NCBI GenBank assembly: GCA_947475995.1
Contig: CANJNI010000003.1
Span: 1 to 64,000, forward strand
Direction of reading: 5' to 3'
Source: Beijerinckiaceae bacterium
GTDB taxonomy: Bacteria > Pseudomonadota > Alphaproteobacteria > Rhizobiales > Beijerinckiaceae
DNA: 64,000 nt
The position numbers and the translations under genes were made by a program. The notes beneath the pieces were generated by a model. It did no database searches. It had not been told where the DNA came from and was given only the letters and a program-made list of their open reading frames with translations. Shown one piece after another: positions 1 to 8,003 of this stretch (positions are counted from its first letter, which is position 1; every line of letters begins with the position of its first letter).

Positions 1-831
1 GCCGACTTCCCAGTCGTAGCGCTTGGGCTCTTCGCCCTCCGGCCACATCAGCGAATAGCCTTCGCCCGACAGGATGATGACGTAAGCGCCCGGACCGTGT
101 GCGTGGCCCTTCTTGTAGGTCCCGACCGGGAACTGCGAGATGTGGCTGTTCATCGAGCCCTTGGCCATGTTGAAGCGGATATGTCCGCCGCCCGCGCCGC
201 GCTCCTTGGCGGTGATGAGGGGCAGGTTCACCGCATCCGGCACAAAGTTGGTCTGCAGCAGGAAGCCCTTCTGCTCGGTCTTCGCCGCGAAGTAGTCCGG
301 CTCGCCCGAGAAGCGGCTCTTGAAGTCGTGCTTCGTGCTGAAGACGAAATCGAGGTCTTCATACAGGTTGATGACCGGGGGAGCATTGGTGACGCCGATA
401 TAGCGCGCCGGCTCGCGGCCCGAACCGTTGAAGTGCTGGTGCATGGTGTTGATCGGAATCGCGAAAAGCGAACCCGGACCCCATTCGAAGGTGATCTTCT
501 TGCCTTCGTCGTTCCACACCGTGGTGGAGCCGCGGCCGTCGAGAATGAGGACCATTTCCTCGTAAAGCTGGCGATGGGGCGCGAGCTGCTTGCCCGGCGG
601 AATTTCCATCACGTAGCTGTCGTTCGAGGTGCGCGAGGCGTCGTGGTTGACGAACACCGCATTGCCGCCGCGACGAGCCCAGGGCTTCAGCGGAACGGTG
701 CGCAGGTTGCGGACATAGAGGCCGGGGATGATGTCGAGACCTTCGCCCGCCACCCAGCGGGTGTAGGGAGTCTCTTTTTCGGTCGCGAACTTCTGGGCCA
801 GTTCTGTCGAAACGATCGCGTCTTTTGCCAT
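1..831 (-). CDS. Double-cupin (bicupin) protein, C-terminus beyond window
   Basis: The reading frame opens with ATG at 831, preceded by AGGAG about 6 nt upstream, and runs off the left edge after 277 codons, so the C-terminus is missing. Two cupin modules are visible. The first carries GKQLAPHRQLYEEMVLILDGRGST (about residues 80-105, shown here only by its shape) followed by NTMHQHF; the second carries KKGHAHGPGAYVIILSGEGY near residue 245. The histidines fit a metal-binding jelly roll of the gentisate-dioxygenase/bicupin type. It is a paralogue of the cupin gene at 9545-10777, sharing the E-E-x-x-L-I-x-x-G-R-G-S-T block. It is the last visible gene of a leftward set with an ABC ATPase, permease and EutA-like protein. 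Substrate is unknown; a dioxygenase acting on a carboxylated aromatic is an inference from context. Confidence 0.85.
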   Translation of the reverse strand, partial: MAKDAIVSTELAQKFATEKETPYTRWVAGEGLDIIPGLYVRNLRTVPLKPWARRGGNAVFVNHDASRTSNDSYVMEIPPGKQLAPHRQLYEEMVLILDGRGSTTVWNDEGKKITFEWGPGSLFAIPINTMHQHFNGSGREPARYIGVTNAPPVINLYEDLDFVFSTKHDFKSRFSGEPDYFAAKTEQKGFLLQTNFVPDAVNLPLITAKERGAGGGHIRFNMAKGSMNSHISQFPVGTYKKGHAHGPGAYVIILSGEGYSLMWPEGEEPKRYDWEVG

Positions 832-849
832 TCAATACTCCTGGTCTGG

Positions 850-880
850 GGCGCGCCTTCGCCCGGGGGCGTGGCGCGCC
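850..880. other. Perfect GC-rich hairpin between ABC ATPase and cupin genes
   Basis: GGCGCGCC (850-857) pairs with GGCGCGCC (873-880), and inside it CGCCC (860-864) pairs with GGGCG (867-871). The element lies between the ATPase stop (900) and the cupin start (831), just upstream of the cupin ribosome binding site. It has no T-run in either direction, so an RNA-stabilising or expression-adjusting intercistronic stem is more likely than a terminator. Function is inferred. Confidence 0.5.
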
Positions 881-899
881 GATGCAAATGCGGGGCCGA

Positions 900-2030
900 T
901 CAGGCCACTTCCTTGAGCCCGCCGTCGTCCTCGATGGCGAGGCACTTTTCCGGGTTCATGCGGACATTGATCTTTTCGCCGATCGGCGTGCGCAGCGAGG
1001 GATGCGCACGGGAACGGAGCAGGTAATTGCCCACCTTGACCTCAAGGTCAACGAAATCGCCCAGGAAGATGCGCTGGTCAACCACGCCCGACAGATGGTT
1101 GTCGGTCGGGCTGCCGGACAGAGGGGCTTCCTGAAGTTCGACGTCTTCCGGACGGATCGAGATCGAAGCCTTGCCGCCCAGCTTGAGGGTGCCGTCGCTC
1201 TCGACCAGGATCTGGCCGAGCGGGGTGTCGACGCGCCAGCGCTTGGCGGTCTCGTCGAAGCCGCGCACGTCGCCGTCGATGAAGTTGGTGGTGCCGATGA
1301 AGTCGGCCACGAACTTGGTCTTCGGACGCTCGTAGATGGCGCGCGGCGGCCCGATCTGGACCACGCGGCCTTCGTTCATGACGGCGATTTCGTGCGACAG
1401 CGCCAGAGCCTCGCCCTGGTCGTGGGTCACGTAGATGGTGGTGATGCCGAGATCGCGCTGGATGCGCTTCAGCTCGAACCGCATCTTGTCGCGCAGCTTG
1501 GCGTCGAGGTTCGACAGCGGCTCGTCGAGCAGGAGCAGTTCGGGCTCCATCACGAGGGCGCGGGCGAGCGCCAGACGCTGCTGCTGGCCGCCGGACAGCT
1601 TGGTGGCTTCGCGTTCGGCCAGATGGTCGAGGCCGACGGCGTGCAGCACGCTCATCACCTTGTCCTTGATCTGCTGCTTGTTCGGGCGGTTCTTGCGGAC
1701 TTCGAGCGGGAATGCCGCATTGGCGAACACCGTCATGTGCGGCCAGATCGCGTAGGACTGGAACACCATGCCGAAGTTGCGGCGGTTCGGCGGAACGAAA
1801 ATCCCGCGCGAGGAGGAATAGACCAGGTTTCCGTTGACCTCGATGTCGCCCGAGACGGGACGTTCGAGACCCGCGATGGAACGCAGCGTCGTCGTCTTGC
1901 CGCAGCCCGAAGGTCCGAGCAGCGTGAAGAACTTGCCTTTCGGCACCTCAAAGGTGACGTCCTGCGCCGCCTTCACCGGTGGGCCTTTCGGCGTCTGGTA
2001 TTCAGTAAAAAGTGCCTTGACGCTGAGCAC
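900..2030 (-). CDS. ABC transporter ATP-binding protein, Fe3+/polyamine (FbpC/PotA) type
   Basis: This 376-residue cytoplasmic ATPase energises an ABC importer. Walker A is GPSGCGKTT (39-47), the signature LSGGQQQR is near 145-152, Walker B LLLLDEP is at 165-171, and the switch His lies in VTHDQGEA. The last ~100 residues form the TOBE-type regulatory region seen in FbpC, PotA and MalK relatives. The start is GTG at 2030 with GGAGGGAGGA upstream. It sits 21 bp after the permease gene and is clearly its partner. It is the only ABC ATPase of this class in the window, while a second paralogous permease at 22460-24220 has none. Imported substrate cannot be read from sequence. Confidence 0.93.
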   Translation of the reverse strand: MLSVKALFTEYQTPKGPPVKAAQDVTFEVPKGKFFTLLGPSGCGKTTTLRSIAGLERPVSGDIEVNGNLVYSSSRGIFVPPNRRNFGMVFQSYAIWPHMTVFANAAFPLEVRKNRPNKQQIKDKVMSVLHAVGLDHLAEREATKLSGGQQQRLALARALVMEPELLLLDEPLSNLDAKLRDKMRFELKRIQRDLGITTIYVTHDQGEALALSHEIAVMNEGRVVQIGPPRAIYERPKTKFVADFIGTTNFIDGDVRGFDETAKRWRVDTPLGQILVESDGTLKLGGKASISIRPEDVELQEAPLSGSPTDNHLSGVVDQRIFLGDFVDLEVKVGNYLLRSRAHPSLRTPIGEKINVRMNPEKCLAIEDDGGLKEVA

Positions 2031-2051
2031 GCGATCCTCCCTCCAGGATTG

Positions 2052-3779
2052 TTACGTTTCCTTGATGCCGTACCGACGCCCGATCGCCTGCGCCACAAGG
2101 GTGAAGACGAACAGGGTTGCGATCAACATTACACCAAATGCGGACAATTCCACATACTGTCCGTTTTGCCAAAGTTCCCAGATGATCACAGAAACCACTT
2201 CGGAGCCGGGGCTGTAAAGCAGGATCGAACTCGACAGTTCGCGAACCGAGACCACCACCACGTAGATCCAGCCGGCCAGGAGGCCCGGTTTCAGCAGCGG
2301 CAGAACGATATGCCAGAATGACTGCAGCCAGGAAGCGCCGCTCATGGCGGCCGATTCTTCCAGTTCCTTGTGAATCTGCAGCATCGAAGTCGTGTTGTAG
2401 CGCATCCCATAGGGCAGGAAACGGGTGACATAGGCGATCAGCAGGATCCAGATCGTGCCGTAAATGCCGCCCCCGACGGTCAAATAGCAGATCATGATCG
2501 CCAGGCCGAGGACGAGGCCCGGCATCACCATGGGCAGGGACGCCATATTGTCGAGCATCCAGCGGCCCCGAATCCTCGTGCGCAGGACGATCCACGCCAG
2601 AACCGCCGTCAGGAGCATGACGAGCGTGGCGCTGCTCAGCGACAGGACCATGCTGTTCCAGACCGCGCCGCTGACATTCGGGTAGGAAATGATCGACTGG
2701 TAGGAGCGCAGCGTGACGTTCTTCAGCGCTGCCCAGGACGGAACGCTGTAAAATCGCTGCAGCGACGACCAGACCAGAATGAAGAACGGCATCGCGATGG
2801 CGAAAAGCGCATAGAGCAGGAAGATCGCCGCCGTTACATAGCGCCAGCGGCCGAGATCGATCACGCGGGGCCGGAACCCCTTGCCGGTGACGGTGGAATA
2901 TTTGTTCCCCTGGCTGCCGATGCGGGCCTGGAACCAGATACCCCCCGAGGTGATGACCAGAAGGGTCAGCGCATAGGCCGAAGCGAGGCCCACATTGCTC
3001 GGATAGCGGTGGATCGCGTCATAAATGGACGAGGTGAAGACCTGAATCCCGACCGGCAACCCGAGCAGGGCCGGCACCTCGAAGGATTCGATCGACCGGA
3101 TAAACAGGATCAGGAAGGAGGCCGCCACCGCCGGCCAGGCGAGGCGCAACGTGATGCGCCAGGCGATCTGCAAGGTCGATGCGCCGCTCATCAGGGCCGA
3201 TTCTTCGAGCGACGGGTCCATGGACCGGAAGGCCGCCGTCATCAGCAGGAAAGCGATGGGCGCATAGTGCAGTCCGTCGACGACGATCATGCCGCTCATC
3301 GAATAGACGTCGAAGAACGTGTAATCCGTGTCGAACAGGTTCCGGAGGATCAGGTTGAAAAGCCCGATCTTGGGGCTCGCCAGCATGATCCATGAAACCA
3401 CGAACAGGATGCCCGGCACCACCAGCGGGATGATGGACGTGGCGTAGAAGACCGATTTGAACGGCGTATTCGTGCGCTCGCTCATCCATGCGAGCAATGT
3501 CCCGAGCACCAGCGCAAAAACCGCAGTGCCGGATGCAAACTGCACGGAATTGACGAACAGGCTGAAGGTTTCGGGGCTCGTATAGGCCTCGATGTAATTG
3601 GCGAGCGTGAATTGCTGCGCCCGTGCGGCCGTCTGGGGAGTCATGAAACTCTGCCAGACGAGGAAGCCGAGCGGAATCAACGTCAGCCACGCAACGAATG
3701 TGACGACGCCGGACGTCACCACCCATTCGCTGCTGACGCGCGGCGTCGCAGGCGCATCGCCGCGTCTCACTCCCGACAT
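2052..3779 (-). CDS. ABC transporter permease, two fused FbpB-type domains
   Basis: About 575 residues with roughly 12 membrane helices, made of two BPD-transporter permease domains in tandem. Each domain has an EAA loop that docks on the ATPase: EESALMSGASTLQIAWR in the first half and EESAAMSGASWLQSFWH in the second. This is the usual build of Fe3+-type (FbpB/SfuB/AfuB) permeases. I choose ATG 3779 because AGGGGAA precedes it; a TTG six codons upstream is also possible. The gene lies between an EutA-like gene (70 bp) and the ATPase (21 bp). No substrate-binding protein is present in this operon inside the window; it may lie beyond position 1 or be supplied by the one at 21413-22450. Confidence 0.92.
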   Translation of the reverse strand: MSGVRRGDAPATPRVSSEWVVTSGVVTFVAWLTLIPLGFLVWQSFMTPQTAARAQQFTLANYIEAYTSPETFSLFVNSVQFASGTAVFALVLGTLLAWMSERTNTPFKSVFYATSIIPLVVPGILFVVSWIMLASPKIGLFNLILRNLFDTDYTFFDVYSMSGMIVVDGLHYAPIAFLLMTAAFRSMDPSLEESALMSGASTLQIAWRITLRLAWPAVAASFLILFIRSIESFEVPALLGLPVGIQVFTSSIYDAIHRYPSNVGLASAYALTLLVITSGGIWFQARIGSQGNKYSTVTGKGFRPRVIDLGRWRYVTAAIFLLYALFAIAMPFFILVWSSLQRFYSVPSWAALKNVTLRSYQSIISYPNVSGAVWNSMVLSLSSATLVMLLTAVLAWIVLRTRIRGRWMLDNMASLPMVMPGLVLGLAIMICYLTVGGGIYGTIWILLIAYVTRFLPYGMRYNTTSMLQIHKELEESAAMSGASWLQSFWHIVLPLLKPGLLAGWIYVVVVSVRELSSSILLYSPGSEVVSVIIWELWQNGQYVELSAFGVMLIATLFVFTLVAQAIGRRYGIKET

Positions 3780-3849
3780 TTCCCCTGCGACGGCCAAGAA
3801 GGTCTCCGTGTCGCGTTGTTGCGCCGGGCTGTTCCGCCCGGTCGCTCAG

Positions 3850-5616
3850 CTAGTGCTTGTGATCGCCGTGGCTATGGCCATGACCGTGATGATGATCGTG
3901 ATCATGGTCGTGGTGGTGATGCTGCCCGTGGCCATGTTCACGCCCATGGGCATGGTCGTGACCGTGGTGGTGGTCATCCTCGCGGTGGTGGATGATTTCC
4001 TTGGCGCGCGGCCCGCGCGGGTCCTCGCTGAACACGAGCGACTTGATCGTCACCGGAACCGTGAAGGACGGAACACGCACCTTGCCGAGGTCGATATAAT
4101 CGAAATCCATGAGCATCACGCCGTCGATGACCAGGATCTCGCTTTCGATGTGCAGTTCCTCGCGCAGCAGGGCGCCCAGTGTCTGGGCCACGTCGCCGTC
4201 GAGCATGACATAGACCGGCTTTTTTTCGGCGATCTTGTCCGCGAGCCCTTCCCGGATACCCAGCGCGAAGGCGTGAATGCGCTCGTAGGAGGGGGCGCCC
4301 GTCCAGCGCAAGGCCAGCGCAATCTCGGTTTCCGTGTCTTCGAGTTCGAAGGCCTTGCGGTGCGAGATGATCGCCCTGGCGAGCGCCTTCGGGTCGATCT
4401 CCTCGCCAGCCTCGAAGGGCGGCTGGATGACCTGCAGATTGCGGCGCGGCAGCAGCTTTCCGGGATTGGAAATGTAGCTCGTGTTGCCGGAGAGCTGGAC
4501 AGAATATTCCGATGCGCCGAGCGCGGTCGCCCGGATGCATTCGCGCGCCGGCAGCATGGGCCACGGCAGGAACTTGCCTTCCGCAACCTTGCGGGCAATG
4601 GCGGTTCCAAGCCGCTTGCCCATGTCGCCGAAGTCGCGCTCCTCGCGCGCGTAGATGTATTCTGCGACGCCGCCCGAAAACATGATGCCGCCGAGCGATC
4701 CGAAATCCTCGATCGGATCGGTCAGATAGAGATGGGCCACATCATGCGGCAGGGGGCGCGCCTTAAGGGCCGCCACCAGCGTGTCGGCCATGATGTCCGC
4801 CACTTTGTCGAGCTGTTCGGACGTCACCGTGTCGCCGAGCTTCCAGTCGAAGCCGGCGCGGCGCGCATGGGTGCGGCCCGCCGGGTCGAGGCGGACAATC
4901 CTGAAGTTTTCGTCGACCACCTGGAGGCGGCCGCCTATATGCACCGCAGCCGTCACCATCACCTTGCCGCCTTCGATCAGGCCGAGCTTGGTGGTGCCGC
5001 CGCCGATGTCGATATTGAGCACCCGCATCTGGCCTTCGAGCGAGGCCGCGGAAGCGCCCGAACCATAGGCGGCCAGCATGGATTCCATATGATGGCCGGC
5101 GGTGGCGCATACGAATTCGCCGCCTGCTTCGGACAGCATGGTCGAGATCGCCTGCGCGTTCTCGCGCCGCAGGGCCTCCCCGGTAAGGATCACGGCGCCG
5201 GTGTCGATGTCCTTCTTCTCGACTCCCGCACCCTGATAGGCGTCCTCGATGATCTTCCGGAGTTTCTCGTCGTCGATCCGGGTCTCGCTGGCGTAGGGCG
5301 TCAGCGAGACCGGCGACAGATAAATGGTGTCGCGGGAGACGACGTAGTAGCGGCTGGTCAGGTCTTCGGCGAGGCGGCGCAGGCGGATCTTGGAGAAGAT
5401 GACCTGCGTCCCGGACGAGCCGATGTCGATGCCGACTGTCGTCAGCGTGACGTTATCGGCGATCCAGAGAGGATTTTCCTCCAGCGGTCCGTCGCTCTCC
5501 CACTCGTCGTGTTCGTGGTCGGCGTCGTCCCCGTGCTCGTGCTGAAAAGTCTGGCCGTAAACGTGATCGGTCATCTTGTGACCTTCGGCCTGCTTCTTGT
5601 CGTCGTCCTCAGCCAT
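3850..5616 (-). CDS. EutA-family ASKHA ATPase with His-rich tail
   Basis: A 588-residue member of the EutA family. EutA reactivates adenosylcobalamin-dependent ethanolamine ammonia-lyase by ATP-driven exchange of damaged cofactor. The two phosphate loops DIGSSGT (64-70) and DIGGGTTK (203-210), the LTGEALRRENAQ block and the ending YIDLGKV...VPVTIKSLVF match EutA. Two additions are not found in E. coli EutA: an acidic/His-rich N-terminal stretch (about 15-40) and a C-terminal tail (543-588) with 24 histidines in 46 residues, like tails of nickel/zinc/cobalt metallochaperones. ATG 5616 was chosen; ATG 5574 with GAAGG upstream would drop 14 residues. No EutB/EutC lyase is in the window. It leads the ABC transporter/cupin operon, so its client may be another enzyme; metal delivery is a hypothesis. 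Confidence 0.88.
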   Translation of the reverse strand: MAEDDDKKQAEGHKMTDHVYGQTFQHEHGDDADHEHDEWESDGPLEENPLWIADNVTLTTVGIDIGSSGTQVIFSKIRLRRLAEDLTSRYYVVSRDTIYLSPVSLTPYASETRIDDEKLRKIIEDAYQGAGVEKKDIDTGAVILTGEALRRENAQAISTMLSEAGGEFVCATAGHHMESMLAAYGSGASAASLEGQMRVLNIDIGGGTTKLGLIEGGKVMVTAAVHIGGRLQVVDENFRIVRLDPAGRTHARRAGFDWKLGDTVTSEQLDKVADIMADTLVAALKARPLPHDVAHLYLTDPIEDFGSLGGIMFSGGVAEYIYAREERDFGDMGKRLGTAIARKVAEGKFLPWPMLPARECIRATALGASEYSVQLSGNTSYISNPGKLLPRRNLQVIQPPFEAGEEIDPKALARAIISHRKAFELEDTETEIALALRWTGAPSYERIHAFALGIREGLADKIAEKKPVYVMLDGDVAQTLGALLREELHIESEILVIDGVMLMDFDYIDLGKVRVPSFTVPVTIKSLVFSEDPRGPRAKEIIHHREDDHHHGHDHAHGREHGHGQHHHHDHDHDHHHGHGHSHGDHKH

Positions 5617-5835
5617 TTCCACCGTCGTATTGTTTGCCGGCGAGCCCGGCCTGTCGGGGGGACCGTTCCCGTAACTGGACCGCAGTGTCAACGGGAATCT
5701 TATCAGCGGCTTAGGATCGGGCCGGGTCGGCCGTGCGGCTTCAGCATTCCTTAGCGCTTTAGGGTTAAGTGTCGATTCAGCTTAATCTGACGGCAGAAGC
5801 GACCGGTCCGGCATGTCCGGACGGCAGACCGGGGG

Positions 5836-7560
5836 ATGATGGATCAATCGGCGGATCAGACCAGCCTGGTCAAGGAAGCGCTGGCGCGCCTGCTGGCCAA
5901 CCCTGCCTTCGGGGCGACGCCCCGGCAGCGGGGCCTGCTCGAATTCGTCGTCGAGGAGACCCTCGCGGGCCGGGCCAATCGAATCAAGGCCTTCACCATC
6001 GCCACCAGCCTGTTCGGGCGCGATGCCGATTTCGATCCCCAGAAAAGCTCGATCGTGCGCGTCGAGGCGCTTCGGCTCAGGCGAATTCTGGAGAGCTTTT
6101 ACGCCGGTCCCGGCTCCGGGGAACCGCTGCAGTTTCGTCTCAATCCGGGCTCCTATGTTCCCCAGTTCGCCGCGGGAGCGCCCGTCCCGGAGCCAGAGTC
6201 CGAGACGCCTTCAGTCGAGGAATCAACCGAACCATCGTCGCGGGTCCTTCCCCTTCCGGTCGTCGCCAAAACCCACCGGCCCAGCTTTCGCCCGTTTCTG
6301 GCCGGAGCGGCCATCCTGACGATCATCGGGGCGACACTGGCCGGCGCATGGATGCTAGCCGCCCCCAGCCCCGAGGCGACGCCGCTGCCGCGCTCGACGG
6401 TCGCGGCAGCGGAATCGCTGACGCCGCTCATTCTGGAGCCTCTTGAATCAGCCGCCGACGACCGACCGGCGTCTGAATTGGCCCGGCATCTGACTCACGA
6501 CATTGTCGAAACCCTGAGCCTGTTCGAAAACCCGCGCGTGATCGAGCCAGGCAACGAATCGTCCCAGCCCGGCTACCGACTCGGAGGTCGGCTTTCGCGC
6601 GTCTCGGAGGACATCTTCGCGCTGGCCCTGCGCCTGACGCGCCGGACGCAGGATCGCCCGGTGGAAGTTATCTGGAGCGCGCGGTTTGACAGCCTTCGGA
6701 CAGCCGACCTGCAGGGCGAGCGCCCGCAGGTGGTCGTCGCCGTCGCCAAAGCTCTGGCGCAGACCTACGGGGCCATCTTCGCCGACCTGCGGCAGCAGGG
6801 GCCTTCGGACCCGGCGCAGGTCACCGGATTTGGATGCGTGGTCATGGCCTATGACACGCTGGACGAGCCATCGGCCGCCGATTTCCGCAATTCCCGCGAT
6901 TGCCTGAAGCGCGCGCTGGCGGCAGACGACAGCTTCGCCTCGGCGCTCGCGGCGCTGGCCTATCTGGACATTGCCGAGTGGCAATATGGAATGTCCGACG
7001 AGCCCGAGGCCCAGATTTTGACCCGGGCGCGCGAAATGACCCGGCAAGCGGTGCGGATCGCGCCCGCCAAGGGCCGGGTCCATGCGGCGCGCTTTTGGGC
7101 GCGCTTCGTGTCGGAGCGCTATGATGACGCGCTGCAATCAGCCCAGGCGGCCATGGAGCTCAATCCGTTCGCGTCCGACACCGTCGCCCGGATTGGCGCA
7201 TCCAAACTCCTGCGGGGAGAGCTCGCCGAAGGACGCAAGCTGCTGGAGCACTCGGCGGCCACCAACGAGACGCGGCCGAGCTGGCAGGATTTCTTCCTTT
7301 TCCTCGCCGCCTATCTGGAAGGCGACGCACAAGAAGCCGCCCGCTACGCCAACATCAGCGGGGCCGAACGCACTCCGATCGGCCTCCTGTCGCAAATCGT
7401 CGTGGCCGAACATGCGGGCGACAGCAAGAAGGCCGAAGCGCGACGCACACGGCTGAAAGAGAGCTTTCCGGGCTTTGCGGCGGATCCTGCCGGCGCGCTG
7501 GACCGCTGGAGAATGCTTCCGGAAATCCGCGACAGGCTGGTTCGCTCGGCGGGATTCTGA
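5836..7560 (+). CDS. Single-pass membrane protein with N-terminal TolB-like/DNA-binding-type domain and TPR C-terminus
   Basis: 574 residues. Residues 10-112 form a conserved module (LLANPAF..TPRQRGLLEFVVEETL, then FDPQKSSIVRVEALRLRR and NPGSYVPQF) common at the N-terminus of TPR or cyclase-type signalling proteins. A proline-rich linker precedes one membrane helix (about 153-176). The remaining part contains helical TPR-like repeats, clearest at 330-510 (for example ALAADDSFASALAALAYLD). It begins MM with GGGGG upstream. The gene is divergent from the EutA operon across a 219-bp gap that must hold both promoters. The family is usually annotated as adenylate-cyclase-like or hypothetical; no cyclase catalytic domain is present here. 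Role unknown. Confidence 0.8.
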   Translation: MMDQSADQTSLVKEALARLLANPAFGATPRQRGLLEFVVEETLAGRANRIKAFTIATSLFGRDADFDPQKSSIVRVEALRLRRILESFYAGPGSGEPLQFRLNPGSYVPQFAAGAPVPEPESETPSVEESTEPSSRVLPLPVVAKTHRPSFRPFLAGAAILTIIGATLAGAWMLAAPSPEATPLPRSTVAAAESLTPLILEPLESAADDRPASELARHLTHDIVETLSLFENPRVIEPGNESSQPGYRLGGRLSRVSEDIFALALRLTRRTQDRPVEVIWSARFDSLRTADLQGERPQVVVAVAKALAQTYGAIFADLRQQGPSDPAQVTGFGCVVMAYDTLDEPSAADFRNSRDCLKRALAADDSFASALAALAYLDIAEWQYGMSDEPEAQILTRAREMTRQAVRIAPAKGRVHAARFWARFVSERYDDALQSAQAAMELNPFASDTVARIGASKLLRGELAEGRKLLEHSAATNETRPSWQDFFLFLAAYLEGDAQEAARYANISGAERTPIGLLSQIVVAEHAGDSKKAEARRTRLKESFPGFAADPAGALDRWRMLPEIRDRLVRSAGF

Positions 7561-7773
7561 TCGCGTCGCCGGACCCTTATGTCACGCATCAAGAATGAAT
7601 TAACCACCCAAGCTGCTGCGATTGCAGAGAGTAACATGTTTCGCTCTCCGGCGGCGTTTTCGGTCGGGGTTAATACAGGGCCGAGTCCGCAACCGATGCA
7701 AGGTCTTGGTAAGAGGCGGACGGGTAGTTTCCGGCCATCGGGACACCGATCCTATCCTGACCGGGAGCGTTTG

Positions 7774-7938
7774 ATGAGCAACAGGTTTCTGAGTTTCTGG
7801 CGCAATGAAAGCGGCGCCACCGCTATTGAATATGGTCTGATCGCCGGCCTCATCGGCGTCGTGGTGATCACCGCAGTGACCAGTGTCGGCACCAAGGTGT
7901 CCAACCAGTTCAAGACCATCGGCAACGCTCTGAAGTAG
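7774..7938 (+). CDS. Flp/Fap-type IVb pilin
   Basis: A 54-residue prepilin. After a short polar leader comes ESGATAIEYGLIAGLIGVVVI, the Flp signature: the TadV/CpaA prepilin peptidase cuts after the Gly, leaving ATAIE with Glu at +5, followed by a single hydrophobic helix. GGGAG precedes the ATG. The product would be the major subunit of tad-secreted pili for surface attachment. No tad/cpa assembly genes are in the window, so it is an orphan pilin served from elsewhere or an extra copy. Confidence 0.93.
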   Translation: MSNRFLSFWRNESGATAIEYGLIAGLIGVVVITAVTSVGTKVSNQFKTIGNALK

Positions 7939-7951
7939 CCGCGGGTCCCGC

Positions 7952-7977
7952 GGCGAAGCGGCTTCGGTCGCTTCGCC
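7952..7977. terminator. Bidirectional hairpin between convergent genes
   Basis: GGCGAAGCG (7952-7960) and CGCTTCGCC (7969-7977) form a perfect 9-bp stem with an 8-nt loop, located between the Flp pilin stop (7938) and the convergent hydrolase stop (8004). There is no long T-run on the plus side, so termination strength is uncertain. Confidence 0.5.
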
Positions 7978-8003
7978 AAAAGGTCTTCTGCCCTTGCAGC
8001 GCC

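Noticed and set aside
3850-3990. Repetitive CATGACC/GTGATG-like sequence suggesting a CRISPR or satellite
   Set aside because: It is degenerate codon repetition for His/Gly/Asp in the EutA-like tail; there are no regular spacers.
3598-5754. Long plus-strand frame of 718 codons opposite the EutA-like gene
   Set aside because: It is the antisense of a high-GC coding region; its translation is low-complexity Val/Met/Ala runs created by the His-coding repeats, and it lacks any domain, while the minus-strand protein matches EutA throughout.
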